DNA from: Ypsolopha sequella
Taxonomy: Eukaryota > Arthropoda > Insecta > Lepidoptera > Ypsolophidae
Reading direction: 5' to 3'
DNA length: 64,000 bases
Assembly (NCBI GenBank): GCA_934047225.1
Contig: OW204005.1
Location: 21,274,396 to 21,338,395 of the forward strand
Shown here: positions 17,333-28,853 of the stretch, piece after piece
How the letters are laid out: every line of letters starts with the position of its first letter
Numbering within the stretch: position 1 is the first letter of the stretch
Notes under the pieces: generated by a model
Database searches by the model: none
What the model was told of the DNA's origin: nothing
The model's input: only the letters and a program-made list of their open reading frames with translations
Translations under genes and position numbers: made by a program

Positions 17333-20300
17333 ATTCCGAAAACTCCGTCATACTTACTCGCATCAAAAGGGTTTGAAGATATGGGGTCTGGCCTACCTAC
17401 CGTCGGACATTTTGATTTCTTTTTTAATGTTATCCTTGGGTAATAATCATCAAAATTTATAGCTGATATCAAAGTTGTAATGGTAACAGAATCTCCAAAG
17501 CCCTTTTTATTGGCTTTTAAATACTTGAAGTACTTTCAAATAACTCGGAATTTTTATGTTCTTAAAATTTTAAGTGTATTTTCTATAATAATAATTATTC
17601 AGTTGTAATTTAGAGTGTCTAATTAATAATAGATTATTTTATTTCATCAATTACATAGATACCTGAAATTTTCACTTTTGGTTTTGATACGTGAGAATAC
17701 TTAACTACATTACATGATTTATACAATGTTTTAAGGTAGATTTTCTGCTTTAATCTCTTGTATTGCACGTTTAAATAACCGGTTAAAATACAACGTGTAC
17801 CAGTGACGTGCTACAACAATTATACCTCATTTTATACTGATCATACCGAACTAATTTTGTTATGGAATTATTTTAAAATAAATGAATACAAGTTCTTCCC
17901 CGTAGAATATTTCAACAGCTACTGGTCAATGTTAAGGGGAAAATTAATTCAAAAATAACAGAACATAATGTTATTTTGTATGATTAGTAAAAATAGAACG
18001 TCACTATGCAAGTTTACGTGATTTTACGTTGTTAAATAAACATTCAGAATTGTAATTAGATTACGTCGTGATTAGGACTTCGAGGTAAGGGCAATTAAAT
18101 TTTTTACTTTGACTTTCTATGGGGGTATCCAAAACGTCATACAAGTAGGTATTTTTAAAGTATTTCAGATATTTTCAATAGTAGTTAGTAGTTGAGTATG
18201 AATTACTAGTAGTAATTTATTGAGCAGATGTGTTTTTTTATATATTTTAGGAGTTAGTGATTTAAAAATGTAAAATGTATCATACTACCTACCCAATCAT
18301 GTAGGGTAAATCGACAGGTATCTTTTAATGAAACCATCTAATTCACTGATAATAGGTAATTAAGAACTTTACTAAAAACATAACCGCGGAAAAAAATCAT
18401 TTTAGCACCTGTCCACACAACGTTGACAGTAGGTTTATAAAATTACCGGTAAGGAAACGCGAAAATATTTTTTTCTACTACCTTTAATAAAAAGTTACAT
18501 TACATACTCGAAATTAGTTTTGAAAATCGAGCTTTCTGGACCCCGTTGCGAAATCACTCTCAGGTTGTTTATTTATTACTTTTTATAACTTATGTACTCG
18601 CCACTACAGATAAGCCAATTGGCTTTCGCTGGTGGCTATATAGTTTAGGTTAAAATAAATAAAAAATAAAATAAAAAAAAAGGTAAGTACGAAATATTGT
18701 ATGAAATTTCATTTCATACTCGGTTAGGTTTGTCTTGACACGCGAAATTATTTGGCAGCCTCATAGTTGGCAGAATGATACAGGCTAGTTCATAGCGCTG
18801 CCGACTGGCAGCCTGGGAACCAAAACAACAAATTCTGACCGTTTCAAGCCACGCTGCGGGGCAAGGTCATTATAAAAGACTTAAAATTTGGGGAGAAATA
18901 TGGAAAATTTTTTAGAAAGTGATTCTGATGATGAATTAATGTCTACTCCACCTGAAAGGTACCAGAAAAAGGTATCGTTAGTACCGAGTAAAAAATGGTT
19001 TTTCTTACCCTCGGAATTCAATTTTCACCGCTTCATTCCTCGGGTAAAAAAAGCTTCTATTTTACCCGATACGAAAAATACTATTTAATTCCCGCAAGTA
19101 TTAACCTTGTCTAAAGTTATTCAGTATGATTGGTAGATTATGTGGTTTCATCACAATTAATATTATATATCAGTGGGTTTTATGTACGCCCAGTTGACAC
19201 AAAATAGTACAAAACCGCTTACATATGCCAAGACAAGAACATGAAGTAATTTTGCTTTTACCCGGAAGTGCATAGTTGTTATGAAATATAAAATACCTGC
19301 CAAACTAGATTCTCATACATGAGAGAATCACAATCGACACCAATGCAACTAGTGCAACACACAGAAAAAAACACACTTCTATAATTATCACACGATAGGT
19401 AGGTCTACACTCGCATAAAAAAACATCAATAAGGCATTAACCACGATGTGTGCGTTTGATTACAACTAGCTAAATTAAATAATTATTAGTACTTTAGATC
19501 TATTGCCGACTAGTTAGAATTGTACCAAGAATCGCACAGGCGGGGCCGAGGGCGGAGGGTTTTGGAGGACCTAACTGCTCCCGAAATTTCCAACTCCAAA
19601 AGAAAATGCTGAATTTTTTTCCTGGCACCCGATTATAATATAAAAAAGAAGAGTGTAGTCTCAATTGAAATAATAATTAAAACAAAGATATCTAACCAAA
19701 CTGTTTTTTTTAATGACAATAGAGTTTTTGGGCTAAAGTGCCCAAACATATACTGCAAAATTTTTAGGATTAAATGCCCAAGTAAAATTTTAACAAAGCT
19801 GATTTAAGAAAAATAAAAAGTTAATGAACGTTACGAGTTAAAATCGGGCATCACTTTTATATAATAAAAAGTTAATATAAAATTGCAAAAAAGAAAAATT
19901 GCTGCTCCACAGAAAAGTACAGACACCAACTTGACAAAATGAATGGAACAGCTGTTTTTTTTTCACGACTTGTGCGTAGATAAAAAAACGTTTACTCATA
20001 AAAATTCAAATTTTCTCTTACAGACTTTTAATTTTAACCAAACTACTTAACTGATAATTTTGATTTTCTAAAGTTATTATTCAAAATTCTTCACCATTAT
20101 TTGAACATTCAGCAATGTCTAATTGAGAGAAACTGAATCAAAAACTAATTAAAAAAAAGCGTTTATCTTAACACAAATATATATATTATCTGAATTTGAA
20201 TTAGGTAAAAATAACGCAAGACATATACAATTAGTGTCTTCCAGTTACTTAAAAGCAGAGGAAAGAAACTTTTTATTTATAAAGTTAACTTAAGTACTAA

Positions 20301-21317
20301 TGATCTTAATATATTAATACCAATATACCAAAGAAGTAAAGAAAAATAGTTTAAGGAGAAAATTCCTGTTAATACTTTTTGAAATAATGGCTTATGAATT
20401 ACTTATTATAATAATTAAGTTAATTTCATACGAGAAGTAACGACGCGTTTTGGCACTTTGGTCTTGGTATTTTTTTACATTGTCTATATAACATCGTATT
20501 TGATTGATGAATGCATATTTATCATTAACAACTTTTTTAAAGATCACGCCATTTTTTTTTAGTTCACTCAGTTTATACGTAAAATGATATCTAGGTAGGT
20601 ATAAACCTAAGAAGTATAAAGTATATTTGTGTATTCTGGAAGTGCTTTCTTATATACGAATAAGTATTTATTATGGTAAGAAGTATCATTTCACTAAGTT
20701 ATTGCTATTATAGTTTCAATTTTATTCAAATATATTTTAAATATATTCTAGAAGTATTAATGCACTAGAGTCGGTTTTAGTTTAAAATTTCTCTAATTTT
20801 ATTAAACTTTTTACTTTTTATTGGTCAATAATAAAAGTTAAATTTTTATACTTATATTTAACCTTACAAATTATTTATGAAATAACTTGAAAATTCATGC
20901 TAAAAGTGAATTATTATGATTGTAATGAGCAAATATTAAAGTCTAGTTTTTTGTTTAGAATTTTGTATCTCAGTAATGTGGGATTTTAACCGCCCGAAGC
21001 ATTTTTAACAGATGATTTTGTAGGACAGTTATTAAAAATAAATTAATAATATTATAATATATATGCAAGGATTATTAATTCAGGTAGATTTTATTTTGCT
21101 GTGATTTTTATTTATTTATAATTCAAAAAGGTCAAGGTCACGCAAAGGTCTACGCATAGTTTTACAAAGACTTGTGCGGTTTTTTATATTTATAAAATTT
21201 GCAGTTTAATTTCTGCTACTCTGAACCTTAAAATTAAATGAATTTATTTGTTAATTCCTTAAATTTCTTCACTTATTCACAGATTGATGCTTGATATACA
21301 TACTATTTATTTATTAT
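17333..21317. other. AT-rich intergenic stretch without recognised genes
   Basis: Long poly-A/T runs and short frames only. A poly-A-rich retroposon-like tail ends near 18685. A 66-codon frame at 18888-19088 begins with an acidic stretch (LESDSDDELMSTPPERY) but is short, isolated and without a recognisable domain. A piece of a transposase N-terminus is possible but unsupported. Confidence 0.45.
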
Positions 21318-21815
21318 ACAAGGTGACTTTTCGGCCATCGTCCAAATTCATACTGGAGGCTTGGTAAGTGATCAGCATCATGAATCGATAACCATTTTTG
21401 TGAAATTCGTATAATTGAATGTCGACTTCCTATACTAGTAGTAAATCACTCCCAGTCCTGAATGAATCATTATGGGGAGTTGAAATTTCATTTTATGAAT
21501 TTTACAAAAATCTTGTTTCATTTATTGCACGTCATTTTAGACATGATTGTAGTTTATAAGATTTATTTGTTAGTTAGGATGTGTAAAAAGCCCTAGAAAA
21601 TGCTTTACAGCGAAACCGGTAGGGCATAATAAAGTTGTACGTAATATGTGGATAAGTACAAGTGTTTTTTAAAACAATGTTTTATAAACTCCACCAAGTG
21701 CCAACAATCACTAGCATCTACTATGTTTACAAAAATCGTTAATGGTTCATGACGCTGAACTCTTACCAAGGCTCAAGAATGAATTTGGACGATGTTCACA
21801 AATTCACCTTATATA
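21318..21815. mobile_element. CAAGGTGACTTTT-family MITE with an internal insertion
   Basis: Outer parts match 15470-15723 (CGTCCAAATTCATACTGGAG, TTGGTAAGTGATCAGCATCA, and ACCAAGGCTCAAGAATGAAT at the far end). The match is broken by about 213 bp that are flanked by a repeated TTTACAAAAATC. Confidence 0.8.
21513..21725. mobile_element. Inserted element of about 213 bp with a 12-bp target duplication
   Basis: TTTACAAAAATC occurs once before it (to about 21512) and again from about 21726, and the related MITE has a single copy there. A 12-bp duplication fits LINE-machinery retroposition rather than a TTAA or TA transposon. The insert itself was not recognised and has no poly-A tail. Confidence 0.6.
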
Positions 21816-23337
21816 TTACTTACTTATTTGCAAGATTGCAAAGTTCTTAAGTATTTCAACTTTACCAGCATTTCATGATATACGTTAAGGTAGACTTTGA
21901 ACGTATCGCATCTTGCGGCTGCGACAGAGTTGCATCAAGTTGCGGCTGCGACAGAGTCGCATCAAGTTGCATGTCATCTGACTGTAAAGTTCGTTTGCTC
22001 AAATAGTTTGCAGCAACGGGCTACAAAAACGACGTTGGCCACTTCAAAGACACCACGAATGGTTTCTTTTTTATTTATTTATTACGCTTAATGTACATTT
22101 ACACAAAAACATGAAAAAAAAACATTAAAAATATTTTACAGTGTACAAAGGCAGCACTTATTGCTAATAGCAATATTTTCCAGGCAACCTTTGGGTGAAA
22201 AAGAAAAAAATGTAGGAAAAATAAAGAAAGTAGCGTGTAAATGTCACGAAATCAAACATAAGAGTAAACTACTTAGACTTATTAATGTGGGATTATTTAC
22301 GCTATTTACGAGGCCGTAATTTTTGCCAATTTTCAACGCCTCCCCTACAATCATCCTATCGTCATTATCTGTGATTATCTAATGACCCCACCCTCTCACA
22401 AAACTGATGTAATTTTTTATCAAATCAATAAACAATAGTTTTTGATTTTGGCAAACCCCCCCATTATTGCATTTAGTTTCCAAAGAAGCGGGTGGGTGTG
22501 CTGCAAACAATTTGAGCAAACTTCATGTCATCTTGACGGCTCCAAATTGTATCTATAATTCCAAACCGCAAACTTACCTCTGAAGAGTCTGACGATATCT
22601 ACTTGTTTCAAGTAGTCTTATTGGTATTTTAGTATTTTATACATTTATTTGTCATTTAGAAATTACACTTTACCATGTTTTCAAAATCCTCATTTTAAGG
22701 TAGGTACATTATTTTAATCCAACGTGTTCCTTAAGAGTAGGTATAGACAAACTGATGATTCTATTGTCATTTCAGAAGTTCTACACTTACAAAATAATGT
22801 TTTTTTTACTAAGCCTAGGAAACTAAATAAAGATATTAATATTCATCAAACAAAAACATCACGATTGATTGTTAATGTTAAACACCTTGTAGTTATCAAG
22901 TCATGTTACTGTTATTTAACCAAATTTTCGGATTCCTAATGTAAAAAATATACAAAGAGAACTTTTTGCGAGCTTCCGTGGTTAATTTTTGCAACTTTAT
23001 TCTTCACCATGTTTTGGTGAGTGTTGTAATGAGCGCTTTTCTCGTTGTTTTTTTTTTTTAGTTCTTTGCATTCCTCTAGATGGCGCTGTCCATGTCACCA
23101 TAGATAAAATGTGTTTTGTAGCAATCAATGTCAAAGTGATTTTTCGTTCGTTTTAAATTGGTGCAAATTTTGTCTTTGATTCTGTTGCTAAAGAATATGA
23201 CAGTGCCATCTAGGAATCTTATTTAACACTAAATTTGACAAAAGGAAAAACGCTCATATTTTTTCAAATTAATTTATTAATTCCTCACAATCTGGGGAAT
23301 CAAATCTACAATCTACAACCGGTGCTTAAAATTGACA
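21816..23337. other. Intergenic repeats and unique AT-rich DNA
   Basis: Contains a 29-bp direct duplication at about 21908-21975 (TTGCGGCTGCGACAGAGT twice). TTCGTTTGCTCAAATAGTTT near 22010 has a diverged inverted copy near 22505. A dispersed repeat at 22330-22480 (CAATCATCCTATCGTC) has a second copy at 62690-62850. No gene is supported. Confidence 0.5.
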
Positions 23338-23483
23338 ATATTGTCGATTCGGCACAACACAATTTAACTTATTTGACAGAACTAACCTTATTTTGAGAGT
23401 CCTGTCTTTGTCCTTTCTTTTGCTTTCATTAAGTTTAGTCTTGTCAAATAAGTTAATTCGTGTTGCACCGAATCGACACAAAC
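23338..23483. repeat. Inverted repeat with about 43-bp arms
   Basis: TGTCGATTCGGCACAACACA...CTTATTTGACAGAACTA on the left pairs with TAGTCTTGTCAAATAAG...GTTGCACCGAATCGACA on the right, with about 55 bp between. A small MITE-like fold-back. Confidence 0.75.
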
Positions 23484-24060
23484 GACTTATGGCGGTCGAA
23501 CGTAATTTATATCGAAATATAACGTAATTTTATGTCAAATAAGCATACTTAAAATAACGCTATGTTTCGCTATTTAATTCGTTTAATATTTCATTTTGAA
23601 TCTTCATTACAATAAATGAAAACGCAAAACGTGCACCAATACAGTATGTTAAAAAAACAAAATTTATACTTGCGATTCAAGATGTGTTAAAAAAACGTTT
23701 TAATCAAAGGTCTGCAAAAAGCGCCACTTCAAAATATAATTTTGATAAAAGAGAACTTAATAAAACTAAAACACTGATCACATAGAACTCTAAATGTGAT
23801 TTGCAGTCAATTCCTTATACCTTTGTATTTTGTGACAAATAGACCTAAAAAAAAACTTCATAATCGTATTTACAGCAAAAAAAAACACGATTGTATCGTA
23901 AGAAAATTCATTGAACTTATTTCTAACGGCACGTGATTGTACTAAGTGCCATCACAGCATAAATACGTCATGTTTTATTCAAATCGACTACATAACTCAT
24001 CGAATTTTCAGGAGATGTTAGAAAGAATAAGGTTTTTAAGATCTGTCATCCTGGTATCTA

Positions 24061-24197
24061 GGGCTGCGTTCAGTTTGATCGTCCGCTAACGCCCGCTCAT
24101 CACTGACAGCAGGAAAGCATATACAAATTCAACGCGTGCAAAAGAGATGTCATGATCTTCAGGCGTCGGCGGACAATCAAAATGAGCTCAGCCCAGT
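24061..24197. mobile_element. Small MITE with 26-bp terminal inverted repeats
   Basis: GGGCTGCGTTCAGTTTGATC GTCCGC on the left matches the complement of the right end GCGGACAATCAAAATGAGCTCAGCCC with three mismatches. No target duplication was found. Confidence 0.6.
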
Positions 24198-24852
24198 TTG
24201 TAACTGCGTTTCAGGATTAACCTAGATTTGGGATGATTTTCCAATTTTTATTTATAAAGTTCTTCAAGTTACACTTTTCTTGTACTAAAAAAGAACATTT
24301 GTTCAAAAAAAAAAAAAAAAACGATACAAAAGACGAGGCTCCGGACTCAAAGGGATTTTTAACTTTTCTTTTACAAAATACTAACTGGCCATAAAAAGCT
24401 GATATTTACTTGAAAGAGTAAAATAGAGCTTTTATACCGCCAATTTTACATTTGTAGTACAGCTGGGCTCGAGTAAAGCATCCAGATTAGTATGGACACG
24501 TTAAGTGGACACCTTACTCGTGCTGCGACTGAATATTAGATGTGTTCGGCTTATTAGGAGGCTTTTTTTAAAGAGTCGCTCCATTTTATGGCAGCAGACA
24601 TTTTCTTGTGGATATGACAACTGTTGTACTAAACATTATTTTGGATATTTTGAGCATCAGATTACCTGAAACAAAAATATAACTAATTGAACACGGCAAA
24701 TTTTAATCTGTGCACAGATTTCATCCGCAACTTCTGTTTTTTCATTTCATTTAAAAATTCAACAAATAATTTTGTTGGAGAAGTAAATGTGCCTTGTTTT
24801 TTGGCCATACTGGCGTGAAGCAAGCTAGCTAGCAAACCAGGATGGTATGGTA

Positions 24853-24975
24853 TGACTCGCAAAGAGTAAAGCTTCGTCCCTAGTATGAGCAGTCATCCAA
24901 CGCTGACAGAAGGTTGACATGGTCCGATAGAATCGTAATCCTTCTAGCCCCATGTCCTTCGTATATTTATATACC
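24853..24975 (-). pseudogene. Decayed duplicate of the DPP terminal exon
   Basis: On the - strand it repeats the exon at 25176-25033 and its 3' flank. The peptide GLEGLRFYRTMSTF corresponds to ELEGVRRHFYRTMSTF of the real exon, and both copies then share GACGA(G)...CTTTACTCTT and GAGTCAT. The catalytic-His motif EGHE is lost (KDMG), and indels break the frame after STF. It lies about 60-180 bp downstream of the true stop codon. Confidence 0.85.
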
Positions 24976-25032
24976 AAAGTACCAGGGCGCCATGACTCAC
25001 CAAGAGTAAAGCTCCTCGTCCCTCCACGTATC

Positions 25033-25176
25033 TCAGTCAAGGTTGCCGCCGTTCCGCAGCCCCGCCTTCGTCTCCGGCGGCACCTGCTTCCTAAAGCAGT
25101 CATCCAAGAAGGTTGACATAGTCCGGTAGAAATGCCGGCGTACTCCTTCTAGCTCATGGCCTTCGTCTGGATATAT
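25033..25176 (-). CDS. DPP10: Inactive DPP10-like protein, terminal exon
   Basis: Acceptor TTCTACAG at 25177-25184, stop TGA at 25033-25035. 47 codons: IYPDEGHELEGVRRHFYRT holds the histidine that corresponds to the catalytic His of S9B peptidases, followed by the final helix STFLDDCF and a short variable tail. Phase 0 with the exon at 25695. Confidence 0.9.
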   Translation of the reverse strand: MYPDEGHELEGVRRHFYRTMSTFLDDCFRKQVPPETKAGLRNGGNLD

Positions 25177-25489
25177 CTGTAGAAAGAAATTAGTAGAAAT
25201 TAATTTAATAATGGATTTAAGTCGGTTTTTTATTTGTGCAAGGAGGCACAAGTCGATCTTTCTATGAGGTTATGTTATGACTCATCATCATCAGGACTCT
25301 TTGGTAGTACAGGCCCGCGCGGCGTTCAGTTGGCATCCCTCCCCTCCTTCGCCGCCGCCATTTCGGCTGCGGTCAGAGATTTCCGATATCGAAACCAGAC
25401 TTGACCGGACGTTTGATGCAGTTCGCTACCACTTCCGGGTCACGTGTATCTTGTAAGTGAATTAAATCCGTTATTAAAACGTACCACAT

Positions 25490-25645
25490 CACGGAAAAAC
25501 GGAACCTCTATAGGATCACTTTGTTGTCCGTCTGTCTGTCCGTGTGTTAAGGCCTTTTTTCTCAGGCACGGCTTGATGTATCAAGTTAAAATTAATATCG
25601 AATACAAAAGTCTTTGCGATATTAGAACCTCTCGAAGATTTTCCT
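25490..25645. repeat. Dispersed retroposon fragment
   Basis: CGGAACCTCTATAGGATCAC and TGTCCGTCTGTCTGTCCGTG belong to a repeat common in insects; fragments with the same CCGTCCGTCC motif lie near 42975 and 60215. It lies in the last DPP intron. Confidence 0.5.
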
Positions 25646-25694
25646 AACAAGAGCAGAGCAAATCTCCTAATTGATGTGGCTATCTCTATCTTAC

Positions 25695-25906
25695 CTGCAG
25701 TCGGAACATGCTGCCCTGGTCAGCGAGGGCTTTAGCCAGAGCCATCGTCTGCTGCAGATGGACGTTGTCATCTGCTGTCCCGTGCACCAGTAACAGCATC
25801 TTGTCTTGTAGCGACGCTGCTTGCTTGGTAACGTCGGCGTCCGCATAACCCCGGTAGTTACCAGTGGCGTTTGGAAGGCCCATATAGCGCTCCGCGTACG
25901 CTGAGG
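25695..25906 (-). CDS. DPP10: Inactive DPP10-like protein, hydrolase exon with Asp motif
   Basis: Acceptor CCCTCCAG, donor GTAAGATAG; starts with two bases completing an Ala codon, then 70 codons. Contains ERYMGLP, the KMLLLVHGTADDNVHLQQ block with the aspartate equivalent to the catalytic Asp (second D of ADDNVH), and ends in FRLQ. A clear S9B C-terminal domain signature. Confidence 0.93.
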
Positions 25907-26084
25907 CTGGAGGGAAAAGTCATTGTTGCCATAAAGTAATGGAAAAACAGAAATGGAAACTACAAGCAAAGTCAGGGAAGAACGGAAGATATGAGATACG
26001 AGAGTATCACAAACAACAAAAAGAGCAGCCCTCTTCAAGGGTAACTCTTTTCACCGTTGTTTTTGAACAGGAGTAATTCCAAAG

Positions 26085-26275
26085 CAGTGGTAGCTCTGTG
26101 GATAATATTCTTAATTTGATTGAAACCAGGGTTCCTAATCCTCTTCGTTCGAGCACGCACTAATGAGTATCTGTACTTGCCACTTGCTGAAGGAACACAC
26201 TGTGACTAAAGCGTGTATTTGTGCCCGAAGTACGTTAATAAGGTTCACGTATCACTTCGGGAAGTAAAATTTGTG
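26085..26275 (+). mobile_element. tRNA-derived SINE, diverged copy
   Basis: Head with GTGGTAGCTCTGTGG (A-box-like) and a decayed B box near TTCGTTCGAGC, then TTGCCACTTGCTGAAGGAA and TTTGTGCCCGAAGTACG of the family body. It lies in the intron between DPP exons at 25906 and 26402. Confidence 0.65.
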
Positions 26276-26401
26276 GGAGAAAAGAGGGCGCACCAGTGCT
26301 GTTCTTTTGATATCCCACACTGTAAGACATCACTTAAACGTCTTGGGGACATATTATGTTGGGACGATGACCAACACACAATGGGTATTAATCCAACTTA
26401 C

Positions 26402-26559
26402 CGTAATACCTCCACCTGACAATAGGAGTGATGGCGATGCCACAATGGAACACATTGAGTGGACTCGCCAACGCCATTGCAGCCAGAAAGCCTCCATGCA
26501 CGCGGCCCCACACCGCCACGCGTCGAGAGTCAATGAAGTGGAGGGAGTCACGGAGGTAT
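26402..26559 (-). CDS. DPP10: Inactive DPP10-like protein, nucleophile-elbow exon lacking Ser
   Basis: Acceptor TCCTCCAG, donor GTAAGTTGG. Begins with the third base of a Glu codon, then 52 codons and one base. FIDSRRVAVWGRVHGGF aligns with the nucleophile elbow G-x-S-x-G-G of S9B peptidases, but the serine position is Val. It is followed by AAMALASPLNVFHCGIAITP and RWRYY, typical of the family. Loss of Ser with the fold kept is the defining feature of non-peptidase DPP6/DPP10 proteins, which in vertebrates act as Kv4 channel auxiliary subunits. Confidence 0.92.
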
Positions 26560-26692
26560 CTGGAGGATAAAACTGATTTATACTGACGAGAAAAGTCATG
26601 TCAAGAACCCAAAAATACAATCAGAAAGGGCAGCCATTTATACAGGTAATTCCAAAGTCTACTGATACGGGTTATATTGGCCTTCAACTTAC

Positions 26693-26884
26693 TCAGCGAC
26701 TTCCAACTGGTCATGCAGCTCGACGGTCCCAAGCCGCGAGTGCAGGGCGTGGTGCGCGCCAAGCCCTCGCCCTCCCGCGCCCCGCGCGTCCACCGCCGCC
26801 AGCACGGCTCCCGCCCCCGCCGCCACACTGCCCCATTCTAGCGACCACTGCTCTGTCACCAGCTGAGTGCCTGGTGCGCCGTGA
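26693..26884 (-). CDS. DPP10: Inactive DPP10-like protein, hydrolase-domain exon
   Basis: Acceptor CTTCACAG, donor GTAAGTTG; phase 2 in and phase 2 out. The peptide includes TEQWSLEWGSVAAGAGAVLA, DARGAGGRG and RLGTVELHDQLEVAE, which line up with the DGRGSGYQG and RLGT-x-E-x-xDQ-x-A blocks of DPP4-like enzymes. High GC (CpG-rich) compared with its introns. Confidence 0.92.
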
Positions 26885-27225
26885 CTGTGAAGGGAATGGT
26901 GAAAATGTTTTACTTTTGATTGAGAGAATGGTTACAGACACTTGCGCGGTATCAGTTCGTCTATTAACTACTTTCGTCTGCGGGTATCCTTAGACAGATT
27001 GAATGACGCCTCATCTGATGTCACTTTCCTAGGTTCCAGGCAAGCGCTCGTCATCCCAGGTCTTATTGACACTTTCCATAATATCCAGGCAATTATGGTT
27101 TCTCGTCCAAGGGAAAATGAGACCTGGGGCCTTTTAAGTTAATAATTCTCATTTCTCACTACTGCAACGTTGTCATCGTTTTTCAAGCGATAAAGTATTG
27201 GAAAACTGATCATGATACGCCTTAA

Positions 27226-27545
27226 GGCGATATGTAAAAGTTTTAGCGTCCCTGTTAATCCATATGCGAAAAAACCCTCAGTGCCAGTGGGACGGATTCG
27301 AGGAAAAGTGTCAAAAAGTCGGTTTTTTATTGATATAAAATGTACTAAAGTTGCTATCAAAATTTCGTGGTCTTAGATACTGTTTAAACCCATTTAATAA
27401 AATATAATTTTGCAGTCCATACGTCATTCCAAATTTCAATTTCAATAAATACCTATTTTTATCGAGCCGAATTTCTTTAATCGCGTTTCTGTTTAACAGA
27501 TCCCTAGAAAAAGATTCCAAAAAATAATATACTATTTTATCAAAA
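27226..27545. mobile_element. TTAA-bordered element, GGCGATATGTAAAAG family
   Basis: Follows TTAA at 27222-27225 and matches 54229-54560 at length (AAAAGTTTTAGCGTCCCTG, ACTAAAGTTGCTATCAAAAT, AACAGATCCCTAGAAAAAGA). The right end is not clear. Confidence 0.7.
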
Positions 27546-27626
27546 TAATTAAATTCTGAGCAATTTCCAAAAAACCTAGGACAAGACTGAAACCTGATAG
27601 TAAGTAGACAAGTGCAATAAACGTAC

Positions 27627-27769
27627 ACTTTAAGTAGCAAGGGATACTTGGTGACTTCATCCTCTCGGAGGCCAGGCGGCATCAGCAGTCGTACCCGCGC
27701 TGCGTGACCACTCGACAGTTGCACTGAGAACGTGCGGACGGTTGGCAGGGCTATGACGGACAGCTTCTC
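27627..27769 (-). CDS. DPP10: Inactive DPP10-like protein, propeller-to-hydrolase junction exon
   Basis: Acceptor TTTCCCCCAG, donor GTACGTTT. Starts in phase 0 and ends with two bases of a Val codon. The peptide SVIALPTVRTFSVQLSSG then LLMPPGL and KYPLLLKV matches the start of the alpha/beta-hydrolase domain (L-x-x-PPG-x...KYPLL-x-x-VY) of DPP4-like proteins. Confidence 0.9.
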
Positions 27770-27815
27770 CTGGGGGAAAGGATTTAAGTCTTGATTCCAC
27801 GATATTAATGGAACA

Positions 27816-27819
27816 TGAC

Positions 27820-27876
<57 letters not shown>

Positions 27877-27913
27877 GGTGGTGATGGTGATGATGATGAC
27901 GATGATGATGATC
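27816..27913 (+). repeat. (GAT)n microsatellite
   Basis: About 98 bp of GAT/GGT/GAC triplets, 47 bp upstream of a DPP exon within the intron. The long Ser and Met runs it encodes in open frames are artefacts. Confidence 0.95.
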
Positions 27914-28284
27914 TGCTCCAACAGTTTTTCATCATTGCGACTACTTCAACTCCTAGTCGGTAAGGCGCTGGTGAGGTCGAAGATGGCTAATCTAGCCGGT
28001 CTTCCTAGTAAACTGTAAACTGTAGTAAATTGTAGTAAATGGCCACAGGTGGTCAGCAGGCTTTTAACTAATCGCATTTGCCGTTGAGGTCAATTTTGCG
28101 GTGCTCCTCTAAATCGTGTACTTGCTAACACATCTACTATTTTTCCCATTTTTTAGAATGAATGACTCAATCCCGAAGTGAATATAACATTCTATAACAA
28201 AATCCAACTTGCTTGTTAGTCTTGCAGTTCCATTTATAAAGTTGTGCCAAGTCTTTGTAACAAGCTATTGTGGTTTGAGGAGAA

Positions 28285-28378
28285 AGTTAATTATGCCGAA
28301 ATTGTATCGGTGAAACGGTTGGCATATAGTCAACAACAATCACACGTGAGTGTTCAAGCCGTATGTAATAATAATTTA
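28285..28378 (+). mobile_element. One arm of the palindromic MITE seen complete at 56325
   Basis: TGCCGAAATTGTATCGGTGA through TCACACGTGAGTGTTC and GTATGTAATAATAATTTAG match 56490-56573. Only one arm is present. Confidence 0.75.
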
Positions 28379-28680
28379 GAAAGTTATAGTTCAATGTTTT
28401 TCACCACCACCTTGGGGCGCCAAGAAAAACTTACGAACGCAACCAAAACGTGCAGTCACATTACATTGAAAATAGCTGAGGGTTCCGATGACATTGTTTT
28501 GTCTTTTATTTTGTTGGCCATCTCAGAAAAATATATTATTTTGGCCATTTTAGCCTTTGGCGGACAAAAAGGGGGAACGCCGAAAATGTTCCAGACAGTC
28601 GGTCGACAACTGCCCAGGCGCGGATCTAGGATTTCGCTCAGGGGGGGTTCAATTTTGGTTCAATTTGTCTACTCCACTAC

Positions 28681-28853
28681 CTTCACAGCGGTGTTATTCT
28701 CGAGATGCATCACGAGACGAGGTTCCGGCAGCGAGATCTTGTAGAGGCTGGCGGTGGGCACGCCGGGCCCCAGGCACTCCAGCACGAAATACGCCAACGA
28801 TGGACTGAAGTGTGCCTCGTGGTACAGGCACGGGACCGGCTGGGTTGGGCCTT
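28681..28853 (-). CDS. DPP10: Inactive DPP10-like protein, beta-propeller exon
   Basis: Acceptor TTTTCTTACAG, donor GTAGTG. Begins with two bases finishing a Glu codon, then 57 codons. CLYHEAHFSPSLAYFVLECL and GPGVPTASLYKI match the propeller blade with the (S)FS-x-x-x-xYY-x-L-x-C-x-GPG-x-P pattern. Ends in NNTAVK. Confidence 0.9.

Noticed and set aside
18888..19088. 66-codon frame with acidic start
   Set aside because: Short and isolated, no recognisable domain; could be a transposase remnant but evidence is lacking.
26598..26993. 131-codon + strand frame
   Set aside because: Antisense of the GC-rich DPP exon at 26693-26884 plus intron.
27657..28018. Frames with long Ser or Met runs
   Set aside because: Produced by the (GAT)n microsatellite next to a DPP exon.
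28244..28744. 166-codon + strand frame
   Set aside because: Runs from a MITE arm through unrelated DNA into the antisense of a DPP exon; no single-gene character.
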